From positions 1 through 38,804 of the IMG/VR virus record IMGVR_UViG_3300020583_000007: a DNA stretch of 38,804 nt, one strand, 5' to 3'. The position numbers were made by a program, and so were the translations under genes. The stretch is from a virus. Shown piece after piece: positions 31,216 through 37,946 of the stretch; position 1 is the first letter of the stretch; each line of letters begins with the position of its first letter. The notes beneath the pieces were generated by a model. The model did not search any database. It had not been told where the DNA came from and was given only the letters and a program-made list of their open reading frames with translations.

Positions 31216-31917
31216 ATGAACAAACGTGAACCTTTTTACATTTTAGCAATTCTGATCTTGATAGGAATCCTCTGGAAAGGATGCCAAAGCAAAGATGAAG
31301 TTGTAAACTTATATCGGGCCAGTACTGACAGTTTACATCAGGTCCGGAACAAAGCCGGCCAACAAGTATCTACTATTTCCATTCTCTCCGGATCTATAAA
31401 GGACTTAAAGAGCATCCGGGCCTCAGACAGCTCATCAATCGGAAAGCTTCAGAAGATGGTTGATGATATGACTATTTCAGCAACTTACCTAAGCACTCAG
31501 ACCGGCAATAAGTTTGCTGCTGCAACGGAGAAGATCTTATATGTAAAGGGAGATACAGTTGTCACCCGGAGAGATTCCATCATCTATAAAAATGTGTATC
31601 CGGAGTACCCCGCTGATTACTCAAATAAATGGGAGAAATTTCACATCCTGGCCGGCAAGGATTCAATTCATGTTGAATATAAAGTTTTCAATGAATTTGA
31701 CATAAAGCAGGAATGGCAAAAGCCAGGACTTTTTTCCAGGAAGATTCCAGTTGCAACGATCACCAATTTAAACCCTCATACTGAAACGCTCGATATGAGA
31801 ACATTCACGCTCCAGGAAAACAAAGGAAATCGTATCCGGGACGTTGGCATGGGAGCAGCTGGAGGAGCATTATTGATAGAGGTCCTCCGGATCTTCTTAT
31901 TTCCTAAGATTCATTAA
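31216..31917 (+). CDS. Membrane-anchored spanin-like protein
   Basis: A 233-residue product. The N-terminal membrane helix (residues 7-22, ending KGC) is followed by a long helical region (25-110, heptad-like) and a beta domain (115-195), and the C-terminus carries a Gly/Ala-rich hydrophobic segment (GMGAAGGALLIEVLRIFLF). An N-terminal anchor with a long periplasmic helix is the plan of inner-membrane spanins and of related lysis proteins in Bacteroidota phages. It could equally be a virion membrane protein. AAATAACGCTATG sets the start. Confidence 0.5.
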   Translation: MNKREPFYILAILILIGILWKGCQSKDEVVNLYRASTDSLHQVRNKAGQQVSTISILSGSIKDLKSIRASDSSSIGKLQKMVDDMTISATYLSTQTGNKFAAATEKILYVKGDTVVTRRDSIIYKNVYPEYPADYSNKWEKFHILAGKDSIHVEYKVFNEFDIKQEWQKPGLFSRKIPVATITNLNPHTETLDMRTFTLQENKGNRIRDVGMGAAGGALLIEVLRIFLFPKIH

Positions 31918-31932
31918 TTAATCCTTACGATA

Positions 31933-33567
31933 ATGGCAAAGAAAAAAGTTTCTCGCATTGATCATGATGTTGCCCTGATAAAAAGCTATGTCAATTTAGA
32001 TGGGAAAAAGAAATCGAATCAGCAGATCCGGTCCCTGCTCAGCAGGGTTCAAAAAGCTTTAGTTGAACAGAAGGTTTGTAAATCCTGCATGTATGCAAAA
32101 GAGGTGATGAAGATCCAGGACTCTCTTATCCAGGTTGTAAATTCAAAGGCTCCTTTCCTTCAGATAAGCATCGAGCCGAAAGCCTTAATGCATTATGAAG
32201 ATATTGCAGAACACTACTGCATACTTGTATCGGTTTCCCTATTGAAGCGGTATATCAATTTGTCTTATCAAGTTGATATGATGAGAAGGACTTCAGGAAT
32301 AGAATTTCCAAAGAGATTGATTATGGCCCGAGCTGAGCGACTCCAGGAACATTTTATGAGAGCTTCAGAATTGGGATTTGTTCCAACTTCAGACAAGTAT
32401 CATACTGAGTTTAGACATGCATTTACGGGCCTCAGCCGGTTTGTCTCCGGAAAGACAAAAGAGCTGAGCATTGATCGGGCTGAGCTGCATGGATTTAAAG
32501 AGCTTTGGGCTGGAGCAAAGAATGCAGCCTCCAAAGTATCCAGCGGAGTTAAGAAAGTGACTGAGCGGGCTAAAAAGGCGGTCAAATCGAAGGAATTTCA
32601 AAACATCCTGGATAAGACCAAGAAAGCAGGGAAATTCGTCCGGGAAAATAGCGTGAAAGCTTATAACATCTCAAAAGCAGCTGTTAAAGCTGCAAAAGCC
32701 GAACATGATCGGACTAAATCGGCTGCAAAGAAAAAGGACATTCCAAAGAAAGAAGCAGCAAGCCCGGAGCAAATAGAAAAATTCCGGAACAAGGTTGATG
32801 AGGTGATGGATGAATGGAAAGCCTATAAATTGAAGGATAAGAATGGAAATATAGTTGAAGATAAAAAAGAAGCGATTGCCATTGCTCTTTCTAAAGCGAG
32901 AAAAATGTATGGCAATGTCGGAGGACTCGGGCATTTGAAAAAAGCCCTTGCCTCAGCAGCCGGTTCTTTTGTTGAAAGTATTGTCACGGTTCATTTAAGC
33001 GGTCCAGGAATGAAAGTCGGAGATATTAAGAATCAAAAGTTTGAAAAGATCGGTTTACTCGGGGATTATAAAAAATTGATCGGAGATGCATGTAAACCAA
33101 CTTCGATTTTCATTTATGGAAGAGGCGGTTCCGGAAAGAGTACTTTTTGTTTGCGCCTGAGCGAAGTATTAAACGGCCTCGGGAATAGCATCATGTATGT
33201 TGCAAGTGAGCAATACGGATCTCCAACCTTTTCGGAGCTGCTGAATAGATTGGATCTGAGAGCTGATGATTCTTTTGTTATTGTTCCTTCCCTGGATTCG
33301 GATTCACCGGCAAAATATGATTTCATCGTTTTGGATAGCAAAGATTCATGCGGATTGAAAAACTCTGATCAGTTCGAAGCTCTCAAAAAGAAATATCCTA
33401 AACAATCATTCATTATTACTTCGAAGGGATTGAAGAATGGAGATTTCAAAGGAGATGAAGCCTGGAGGAATAACGTTGATACGATGATTCATTGTCAAAA
33501 AATGGTTGCTGAGGTAAGCGAAGAAAAGAACAGATGGGGAGGGACCGAACCAATGCAGATAAAATAA
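31933..33567 (+). CDS. Fusion protein with C-terminal RecA-like P-loop ATPase
   Basis: A 544-residue protein in three parts. Residues 1-175 are helical with Cys pairs (KVCKSCMYAKEV) and a globular helical domain. Residues 190-270 are Lys/Ala-rich, then about 285-325 match a small DUF6496-like motif (MDEWKAYKLKDKNGNIVEDK, then EAIAIALSKARK). Residues 390-544 are a P-loop domain with Walker A GRGGSGKST (396-404), YVASEQYGS as in RadA-like proteins, Walker B FIVLDS (463-469) and KNRWGG near the end. It could be the packaging motor or a replication or recombination ATPase. Last gene of the late block. The ATPase call is good; the role is open. Confidence 0.7.
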   Translation: MAKKKVSRIDHDVALIKSYVNLDGKKKSNQQIRSLLSRVQKALVEQKVCKSCMYAKEVMKIQDSLIQVVNSKAPFLQISIEPKALMHYEDIAEHYCILVSVSLLKRYINLSYQVDMMRRTSGIEFPKRLIMARAERLQEHFMRASELGFVPTSDKYHTEFRHAFTGLSRFVSGKTKELSIDRAELHGFKELWAGAKNAASKVSSGVKKVTERAKKAVKSKEFQNILDKTKKAGKFVRENSVKAYNISKAAVKAAKAEHDRTKSAAKKKDIPKKEAASPEQIEKFRNKVDEVMDEWKAYKLKDKNGNIVEDKKEAIAIALSKARKMYGNVGGLGHLKKALASAAGSFVESIVTVHLSGPGMKVGDIKNQKFEKIGLLGDYKKLIGDACKPTSIFIYGRGGSGKSTFCLRLSEVLNGLGNSIMYVASEQYGSPTFSELLNRLDLRADDSFVIVPSLDSDSPAKYDFIVLDSKDSCGLKNSDQFEALKKKYPKQSFIITSKGLKNGDFKGDEAWRNNVDTMIHCQKMVAEVSEEKNRWGGTEPMQIK

Positions 33568-33584
33568 TCTCCAGCTCTATAAAT

Positions 33585-33615
33585 AAAAAGCCTCTCATGA
33601 TTGAGAGGCTTTTTT
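33585..33615. terminator. Bidirectional terminator
   Basis: AAAAAGCCTCTCA (33585-33597) pairs perfectly with TGAGAGGCTTTTT (33602-33614) across a four-base loop. With A-runs and T-runs on opposite sides it ends the late block (plus) and the minus-strand group that starts at 35730. Confidence 0.9.
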
Positions 33616-33635
33616 GTTGCTCAGCAGATCCGGAG

Positions 33636-33959
33636 CTATTTATATTTGATCGCATCGCAACGATCAGTCCCGCCAGTGCTGAAATGCATGATCAGCGCAT
33701 CAGCGTTCGGATATTCTTTCTTTGCCCGTTTGATGAGATTATCCCGGACCGAACTATACTGTCCGGAGAGAGAGATCCCGCCCTTTACAGATCCGAGAAA
33801 GTCATATTCCGAAACAGGTTTAGAATCGGTGAAAACAAATACGCCCTGGTATTGTTCAACCTCAGCTGTATTTTTCTTTGCTTCATAACTCCCGAGCTTA
33901 AAAGCTTCAAAGGTGATGATACCCATTGCAAGGGCAAATCCTAACATGATTTTTTTCAT
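33636..33959 (-). CDS. Secreted or periplasmic hypothetical protein
   Basis: A 107-residue product with a signal-peptide-like start (KKIMLGFALAMGIITFEAF) and a small alpha/beta domain (YQGVFVFTDSKPVSEYDFLG, LIKRAKKEYPNADALIMHF). Similar small exported proteins occur in Bacteroidota genomes and mobile elements; their role is unknown. It overlaps the previous gene by four bases. Confidence 0.65.
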   Translation of the reverse strand: MKKIMLGFALAMGIITFEAFKLGSYEAKKNTAEVEQYQGVFVFTDSKPVSEYDFLGSVKGGISLSGQYSSVRDNLIKRAKKEYPNADALIMHFSTGGTDRCDAIKYK

Positions 33960-34459
33960 GATGTCTGTTTGTTTTTGATTTTGGTTAATTGTTCATTTTT
34001 ATATTCGCAAAGCGATTCAATCATGCAAGATGCATAATAGATCTTCCATTGAGTTATTCTTTTCATATATTTCAGCTGATCATAGACTTTCTGATCAGCA
34101 TAATATTTATTAAAAGCGATTTCCCATTCCTCAATTTCTTTTCTCAATCCCTTAGGAAGTTTATCTTCATTCATTTTAATATATGAAAATCCGTCATCAT
34201 TTTTAGGATCAACCATATAAAATTCTCCTCTCTCATTAGAATAATGATTTTTCATAAATTCTTTATGAGGATGATCAGAACGTTTTCCAAATATTGAATG
34301 AAAATCACCGGGATTTTTAGGACCCTCTCCCATTTTTGGTTGAAACCAGTCGGGAATCTCACGCATTGGGGCATGAGCTGCAAAATATTCCAATTGTGTT
34401 AAACCTAGAGATGTTGAATAAGGGAAAGCCGGAAGATCACATTTTGTTTCTGGAGTCAT
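33956..34459 (-). CDS. Phage protein with a GLTQLEYFAAHAP motif
   Basis: A 167-residue protein. The opening LPAFPYSTSLGLTQLEYFAAHAP resembles the (A/P)FP...GMTLRDYFAAKA segment that is widespread in small phage proteins of unknown function. The rest is charged and helical. The leader CTCTAAAACAAAAACGCTATG (read on the minus strand, 34459-34479) is the same as on the plus strand, so the leader is not strand-biased. Function unknown. Confidence 0.65.
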   Translation of the reverse strand: MTPETKCDLPAFPYSTSLGLTQLEYFAAHAPMREIPDWFQPKMGEGPKNPGDFHSIFGKRSDHPHKEFMKNHYSNERGEFYMVDPKNDDGFSYIKMNEDKLPKGLRKEIEEWEIAFNKYYADQKVYDQLKYMKRITQWKIYYASCMIESLCEYKNEQLTKIKNKQTS

Positions 34460-34483
34460 AGCGTTTTTGTTTTAGAGATTAAT

Positions 34484-35242
34484 TTATAATTTTTCACACC
34501 AATCTTTAGCCAGTTTATTTATAAATCGAGTTGCCTTTTCAGCTTCTTTAAATGCTTGCAGTATTTCCTTTCGAAATTTATTAGATCTTCCTCCGAGAAT
34601 ATATTTAACTGCTTCTCCTTTTTCTTTTGGTGTTCCTGGAAAGTTCCAATTGTCACGTATTTGTATTCCGGAAGCCTTTTCAAATTCATTCACCTCTTCG
34701 CGTAATTTAGAAAGTTGTCTTTGTAGATCCTCCAGAATAGATTTATTTTCTGCTTTCCCTGATAATCTCGCATCATCAATTTTTTCCTTTATGCTATCAA
34801 TATGAACGAATGAGCTTTTATCTTGTGCCCGTTTCAGCATGGTTGCAATAATATTTTTGCTCAGCGGAACAGGATTTAAAGAGGGAGCTGGCTTCATTAT
34901 TTTGATAATAGATCCTCTTATGCACATCCAACCCCATGAAATCGGAATCTCTTCTATCTTCGCAACACTGTCACCCCCTGTCAGAAGCCAGAAATGATCA
35001 CAGTATTGATAAATGTTTTCCGCTTTCCGGGGATTCTTCAATTCTCCGAGCCAATCTCCCCGATGCTTTTTTAATTCAATTCCATGAACTGCTAAACCCC
35101 TGGAGGGCCATAATCCGACTGCGATATAATCAGCAGATCTCGACGCATTAAATCCAGCTGCATCCCGGACCTCTTCCATCAAGGCAAATTCCCTTTCAGG
35201 GAATTTATGCCTCAGTCTTTCGAATATTTCTCGTTTTGTCAT
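34484..35242 (-). CDS. PD-(D/E)XK nuclease-like protein
   Basis: A 252-residue product. Residues 36-62 (ADYIAVGLWPSRG, then HGIELKKHRGDW) hold Asp38, Glu56 and Lys58 in the D...ExK order of PD-(D/E)XK nucleases, followed by ELKNPRKAENIYQYCDHFWLLTG. This arrangement is typical of a phage and bacterial MmcB-like family. Residues 150-185 are a coiled coil, and the end is helical and basic. It probably binds or cuts DNA in repair, recombination or host-DNA degradation. Fold call good, role inferred. Confidence 0.75.
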   Translation of the reverse strand: MTKREIFERLRHKFPEREFALMEEVRDAAGFNASRSADYIAVGLWPSRGLAVHGIELKKHRGDWLGELKNPRKAENIYQYCDHFWLLTGGDSVAKIEEIPISWGWMCIRGSIIKIMKPAPSLNPVPLSKNIIATMLKRAQDKSSFVHIDSIKEKIDDARLSGKAENKSILEDLQRQLSKLREEVNEFEKASGIQIRDNWNFPGTPKEKGEAVKYILGGRSNKFRKEILQAFKEAEKATRFINKLAKDWCEKL

Positions 35243-35382
35243 GATTGAATAATTGAAGTAAAAAAATATTTATTGTGATTGCTGGAATATCTGAGGTAGC
35301 AAAAGCAACTATTGACATTTTTATAAGAAAGTTTTTTCCTATCACTCAGCTTCCGGCAAATATCAATGAACTTTTCCATGTC

Positions 35383-35730
35383 TCAGGCTTCAGTAAAAGA
35401 TACTTCAGTTTCATTTTCCTGGGTTCGTGAACCTTCATGAACCCTCTTAAAAAGCCCTATTTCCCATCCGAGCCAGGATAAACCGATGAAAGAGATCTTC
35501 CTCCATTCAAGTATAGTCTTAGCTCCCCTGGCATAGGCGAAAGGAATAATAGTTAACATTGGGAATAAACCGGGTTTCCAGCCTAAATGCCAGCCTTTCC
35601 AATCATATTTATCAGGATCGGCGATTTTACCTGATAATATAAACGTTACCATTTCCTCTTTTTGAAGATCAGGAGGATTTTGAACGGTTATAGAACGAAT
35701 TCGCCGGCGTTTTGAAAAGAAATTTTTCAT
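35383..35730 (-). CDS. Basic membrane-associated hypothetical protein
   Basis: A 115-residue product with a very basic N-terminus (SKRRRIRS), hydrophobic segments near residues 47-67 and 80-96 (WHLGWKPGLFPMLTIIPFAY, ISFIGLSWLGWEIGLF) and a polar acidic tail. It is first in the minus-strand group, next to the iteron region. Its 3' side (35243-35382) is a 140-bp gap without a convincing gene. Family not recognised. Confidence 0.55.
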   Translation of the reverse strand: MKNFFSKRRRIRSITVQNPPDLQKEEMVTFILSGKIADPDKYDWKGWHLGWKPGLFPMLTIIPFAYARGAKTILEWRKISFIGLSWLGWEIGLFKRVHEGSRTQENETEVSFTEA

Positions 35731-35793
35731 ATTGATGAATTATTAAAAGATTTTGATTGATTTACCCTACAATATTATTGAAAATTGTGAATG

Positions 35794-35992
35794 TTCAGCG
35801 ACTTTTCAAAGAGTTTCGAGCAATTTTCGAAAGCATTCAACGACTTTTAAACGGACTTTTTTTAGTTTACCTTGAAAATACCTGATGTAAACTTGATCTT
35901 TCCAGATTATACCTTTAAAATACTTGATAAAAGCAGGAAAATTCTAAGTTATTCTTTGAAAAAACTTGATCAAACCTTGTAAATACTTGATA
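35794..35992. repeat. Phased iteron-like repeats, candidate replication origin
   Basis: The 321-bp stretch 35731-36051 has no gene. Repeats near CCTTGAAAATACTTGATA lie at 35870-35887, 35912-35929, 35954-35971 and 35975-35992, with an extra ACTTGATC half-copy at 35891. Start-to-start spacings of the full copies are 42, 42 and 21 bp, so they face one side of the helix. A second pair (TTCAGCGACTTTTCAAA at 35794, TTCAACGACTTTTAAAC at 35836) is also 42 bp apart. The surroundings are AT-rich. This is the classic arrangement for an iteron origin bound by a plasmid initiator; an operator cluster is the alternative. Confidence 0.65.
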
Positions 35993-36016
35993 ATTCCAGA
36001 TATTTTTAGGAGAAAA

Positions 36017-36045
36017 CATAAAAATCCCCGAATTTTCGGGGATTA
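36017..36045 (-). terminator. Terminator for the minus-strand zinc-ribbon gene
   Basis: AATCCCCG and CGGGGATT arms (36023-36044) with an AT-rich loop; read on the minus strand it is followed by TTTATG and T-rich sequence. It separates the gene at 36052-36240 from the iterons. Confidence 0.7.
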
Positions 36046-36051
36046 AATCGG

Positions 36052-36240
36052 CTAAAGTCCGGGATCTGCATCAGAAAAATCAGGAAATTCATCTTCCTGG
36101 CTTATCTTTTGGAGATCATCAGAGCAATTTGTACAATAAAAAAGCTCCGGGAATGGTTCAGACCATTCCAAAGCTTCCAGGATCGCTTTAATTTCGTTTT
36201 GAGACAGCTTATCTCCGCAACAGGTACAGTGAGTTTTCAT
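36052..36240 (-). CDS. Small zinc-ribbon protein
   Basis: Sixty-two residues. CTCC (Cys5-Cys8) and CTNC (Cys36-Cys39) give two CxxC knuckles around a helix, followed by an acidic tail (EDEFPDFSDADPG). It probably binds one zinc and a protein or nucleic-acid partner. It is divergently transcribed from the gene at 36387 and shares its leader and promoter type, so the two are probably co-regulated. Confidence 0.7.
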   Translation of the reverse strand: MKTHCTCCGDKLSQNEIKAILEALEWSEPFPELFYCTNCSDDLQKISQEDEFPDFSDADPGL

Positions 36241-36256
36241 TTTGCAAGGGGTTTAA
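36238..36256 (-). repeat. Shared 19-base leader, copy 1 (minus strand)
   Basis: Read on the minus strand, TTAAACCCCTTGCAAAATG ends with the start codon of the gene at 36052-36240. Identical copies end at the start codons at 36387 and 36838 on the plus strand; with the first of these it makes a perfect 19-bp inverted repeat. Confidence 0.9.
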
Positions 36257-36269
36257 GACAGATCCGGAT

Positions 36270-36288
36270 ATACAAAGCTCATGCCAAA
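36270..36288 (-). promoter_or_regulatory. Sigma-54-like promoter (copy 1)
   Basis: TTTGGCATGAGCTTTGTAT on the minus strand: GG, ten bases, GT, close to the -24/-12 consensus TTGGCA...TTGC but with GT instead of GC. The GT lies 32 bases before the start codon at 36240. The same 19-base pattern occurs upstream of two neighbouring genes. Confidence 0.55.
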
Positions 36289-36322
36289 ACAAAAATCTTC
36301 AGCATTTCCGGGATTTCATGAG

Positions 36323-36341
36323 TTTGGCATAAGCTTTGTAT
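36323..36341 (+). promoter_or_regulatory. Sigma-54-like promoter (copy 2)
   Basis: TTTGGCATAAGCTTTGTAT differs by one base from copy 1 and is divergent to it, 34 bp away. It precedes the gene at 36387, with the GT 48 bases before the ATG. A sigma-54 promoter needs an enhancer-binding activator, which I do not see in the window; another host sigma factor is possible. Confidence 0.55.
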
Positions 36342-36370
36342 TGTTCTGATCAGGCAACAAAGCCCAAATT

Positions 36371-36389
36371 TTAAACCCCTTGCAAAATG
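36371..36389 (+). repeat. Shared 19-base leader, copy 2
   Basis: TTAAACCCCTTGCAAAATG, ending in the start codon of the gene at 36387. Perfect inverted repeat of 36238-36256 and identical to 36822-36840. Confidence 0.9.
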
Positions 36390-36743
36390 GCTACTTTAAA
36401 AAACGTTATCAAGAAAGCGGAGAAGCTCTCCGGAGAAAAAATCAAAGTGAATACTAATTTCACGCACTTTCTTTTTTACAAAGGCTATGAGATTTCATTT
36501 CATCCGAATGGAAGAATGAGTGAAACGGCTGAAGCAATTTGTTTCTATACAAAAAGAATCGGTGATGAGGATGATCATCAGTCTGATTATTTTGCCGGAA
36601 TATTTCATGAGAATATTACACAATGTTTCGATTTTATTAATCGGAACCCTTATCTGATTCCAGCAGATAAAAATAATGGAGTATCTTGCAGCTCTGAAAA
36701 TGTTAAGACCTTCCCGCCCTTGCAAGGGGTGCAAAGCGAGTGA
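36387..36743 (+). CDS. Conserved Bacteroidota phage-type hypothetical protein
   Basis: A 118-residue product. VIKKAEKLSGEKIKVN, YEISFHPNG, AICFYTKR and HQSDYFAGIFHENITQCFDF form a small alpha/beta protein of a kind often met in phages and mobile elements of Bacteroidota, with the QSDYFAG motif best conserved. Function unknown. The last codons contain TTGCAAGGGG (36720-36729), the exact complement of CCCCTTGCAA in the shared leader, so the mRNA end could pair with its own or sister leaders. Confidence 0.7.
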   Translation: MATLKNVIKKAEKLSGEKIKVNTNFTHFLFYKGYEISFHPNGRMSETAEAICFYTKRIGDEDDHQSDYFAGIFHENITQCFDFINRNPYLIPADKNNGVSCSSENVKTFPPLQGVQSE

Positions 36744-36759
36744 TTCACGCACGAATTAG

Positions 36760-36787
36760 GCTCTCCCTGCTAAGGGAGAGCTTTTTT
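36760..36787 (+). terminator. Intrinsic terminator
   Basis: GCTCTCCC (36760-36767) pairs with GGGAGAGC (36774-36781) across TGCTAA, followed by six T. It directly abuts the third sigma-54-like promoter. Confidence 0.85.
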
Positions 36788-36789
36788 AC

Positions 36790-36808
36790 TTTGGCATACC
36801 ATTTGTAT
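36790..36808 (+). promoter_or_regulatory. Sigma-54-like promoter (copy 3)
   Basis: TTTGGCATACCATTTGTAT: GG, ten bases, GT, with the same outer bases as copies 1 and 2 and changes only in the centre. It lies immediately after a terminator and 32 bases before the start codon at 36838. Confidence 0.55.
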
Positions 36809-36821
36809 AGTTCATTATAAC

Positions 36822-36840
36822 TTAAACCCCTTGCAAAATG
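36822..36840 (+). repeat. Shared 19-base leader, copy 3
   Basis: TTAAACCCCTTGCAAAATG, ending in the start codon at 36838. Identical to copies 1 and 2. Confidence 0.9.
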
Positions 36841-36984
36841 AAAACTCCCTTACCAGGGCCAAAACTGGCCCGACCAACCAAAGAACAAATAATGGCTTTC
36901 ACTCAGGAAGCTATTGATGCTCTTCCTCGCTGGTCCGAAATCAAAAAAGTGATTCCTGGATCATTTGCTAAAATTATCTTTTAG
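36838..36984 (+). CDS. Forty-eight-residue hypothetical protein
   Basis: A short frame whose reality is supported by its own promoter and by the shared 19-base leader. The product is Pro/Lys-rich at the N-terminus (KTPLPGPKLARPTKEQ) with a helix (MAFTQEAIDALPRWSEIKK) and a short hydrophobic end. Family not recognised. Confidence 0.6.
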   Translation: MKTPLPGPKLARPTKEQIMAFTQEAIDALPRWSEIKKVIPGSFAKIIF

Positions 36985-37091
36985 GTAACTATATACGAGT
37001 TTATACTTACACGATGTGCATGCAAGCGTTATATGGGGGATAGAAAAAGGGGGTGAGAGTCGACACCCCTCCTCTTCAAAAAAAGAAAACA

Positions 37092-37271
37092 ATGAAAAAA
37101 AAGGCAACAATTTTTCAAGGGAACACTGGCGGCATTTATATAATGTTTGGTTCATTCCCTACATTACTTTCTAAAAATCAAATTTACGAATTGAAAATAG
37201 AAAGCACTTTTTATGAAATGCCCGACTTTTGCCCAGAATCATATACGAAATTTTATTACAGGAGGGGATAA
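37092..37271 (+). CDS. Hypothetical protein, first part of a possible +1 frameshift gene
   Basis: A 59-residue product from ATG 37092 (AAAAGAAAACA leader; the frame open from 37053 adds 13 residues). Beta-rich with GGIYIMFGSFPTLL. It ends TAC AGG AGG GGA TAA; a +1 slip at AGG AGG G would continue into the next frame (DNGAELRLHC...). An attenuator-like hairpin (GGGGTG with CACCCC, near 37051-37072) precedes it. It may be an intact small protein, the 5' half of a frameshifted gene or an assembly error. Confidence 0.5.
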   Translation: MKKKATIFQGNTGGIYIMFGSFPTLLSKNQIYELKIESTFYEMPDFCPESYTKFYYRRG

Positions 37272-37584
37272 CGGTGCAGAACTACGACTGCACTGCCCTT
37301 TTTACGAACTCAAAAGGTATAATCTCATATATAGTTACCTCTTTTATAATTCAAAGCCGGGACTTGTATTCATAGTTGAAAATGATTTGAAAGGCAAGAT
37401 CTCTTTCTGTTCATGCAATCATCATACCGGAACATTCTCAATGCATGGATATACGAGCATTGTTTTAGGTGACGGACTTTTATTCGGAACAGAATTAACT
37501 TCTCCATCCCAATATATTGATTGTATTTTCTTTTTTGAACCCTTCAATCCATTACAAAATGACTCCAGCGATGAGACAAAATAA
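37213..37584 (+). CDS. Hypothetical protein, overlapping second frame
   Basis: A frame of 123 codons from ATG 37213 that overlaps the previous gene by 59 bases. The coherent part begins near 37269 (GAELRLHCPFYELKRYNLIY) and continues as a beta-rich domain (PGLVFIVENDLKGKISFC, GYTSIVLGDGLLFG). There is no in-frame ATG near 37270, so it is either started at 37213, reached by +1 frameshift at 37260-37268, or the result of a one-base error. Family not recognised. Confidence 0.5.
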   Translation: MKCPTFAQNHIRNFITGGDNGAELRLHCPFYELKRYNLIYSYLFYNSKPGLVFIVENDLKGKISFCSCNHHTGTFSMHGYTSIVLGDGLLFGTELTSPSQYIDCIFFFEPFNPLQNDSSDETK

Positions 37585-37753
37585 AATCATACAAGCCGTC
37601 AATGAATGGCTTGAGGATGAAAACGCAAAACCTTTCGAAGAGATCTGCATGATAACGTTAACTTGGCCCGATGTGTGTTTTCTGATTACATATTTAACGA
37701 GTCATATAGACTATGAAGGAGAATGGATGATAAAAGAAATATTCAGGGCTTAA
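37559..37753 (+). CDS. Small hypothetical protein
   Basis: A 64-residue product from ATG 37559 (CCATTACAAA context; ATG 37571 is an alternative). Mixed alpha/beta with EEICMITLTWPDVCFLITYL in the middle. It overlaps the previous gene by 26 bases. Family not recognised. Confidence 0.55.
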   Translation: MTPAMRQNKIIQAVNEWLEDENAKPFEEICMITLTWPDVCFLITYLTSHIDYEGEWMIKEIFRA

Positions 37754-37761
37754 TTATTTTC

Positions 37762-37769
37762 TACATTTG
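37762..37769 (+). promoter_or_regulatory. Bacteroidota-type -7 element
   Basis: TACATTTG is an exact match to the TAnnTTTG consensus, 25 bases before the ATG at 37794, in the short gap after 37753. No good -33 TTG is seen at the right distance, so confidence is limited. Confidence 0.4.
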
Positions 37770-37793
37770 TTCAAACAATCAAAAACTAACATC

Positions 37794-37946
37794 ATGCAGC
37801 AATCAGCATTCGAAAGACTACTAAAAAAAGAAGCGATGGGGAAAAAATTGACCTTCGCTGAGCGGAATCTTCTGAAAATGGAGAGGAAGAAAATTGAGCA
37901 GTTCAATAAAGAGAAGGAAAAACTTTCAAAAACAAAATTTAAATGA
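37794..37946 (+). CDS. Fifty-residue basic helical protein, may continue by +1 frameshift
   Basis: From ATG 37794 with leader AATCAAAAACTAACATC. The product is very basic and helical (FERLLKKEAMGKKLTFAERN, then KMERKKIEQFNKEKEK) and ends TTT AAA TGA. The neighbouring frame continues without a good start codon, so the two may be one protein joined by a +1 shift or split by a one-base error. Confidence 0.5.
   Translation: MQQSAFERLLKKEAMGKKLTFAERNLLKMERKKIEQFNKEKEKLSKTKFK

Noticed and set aside
35275-35430. A 51-codon plus-strand frame starting GTG in the gap before 35383
   Set aside because: Rare start codon, no recognisable leader, overlaps the end of a better-supported minus-strand gene.
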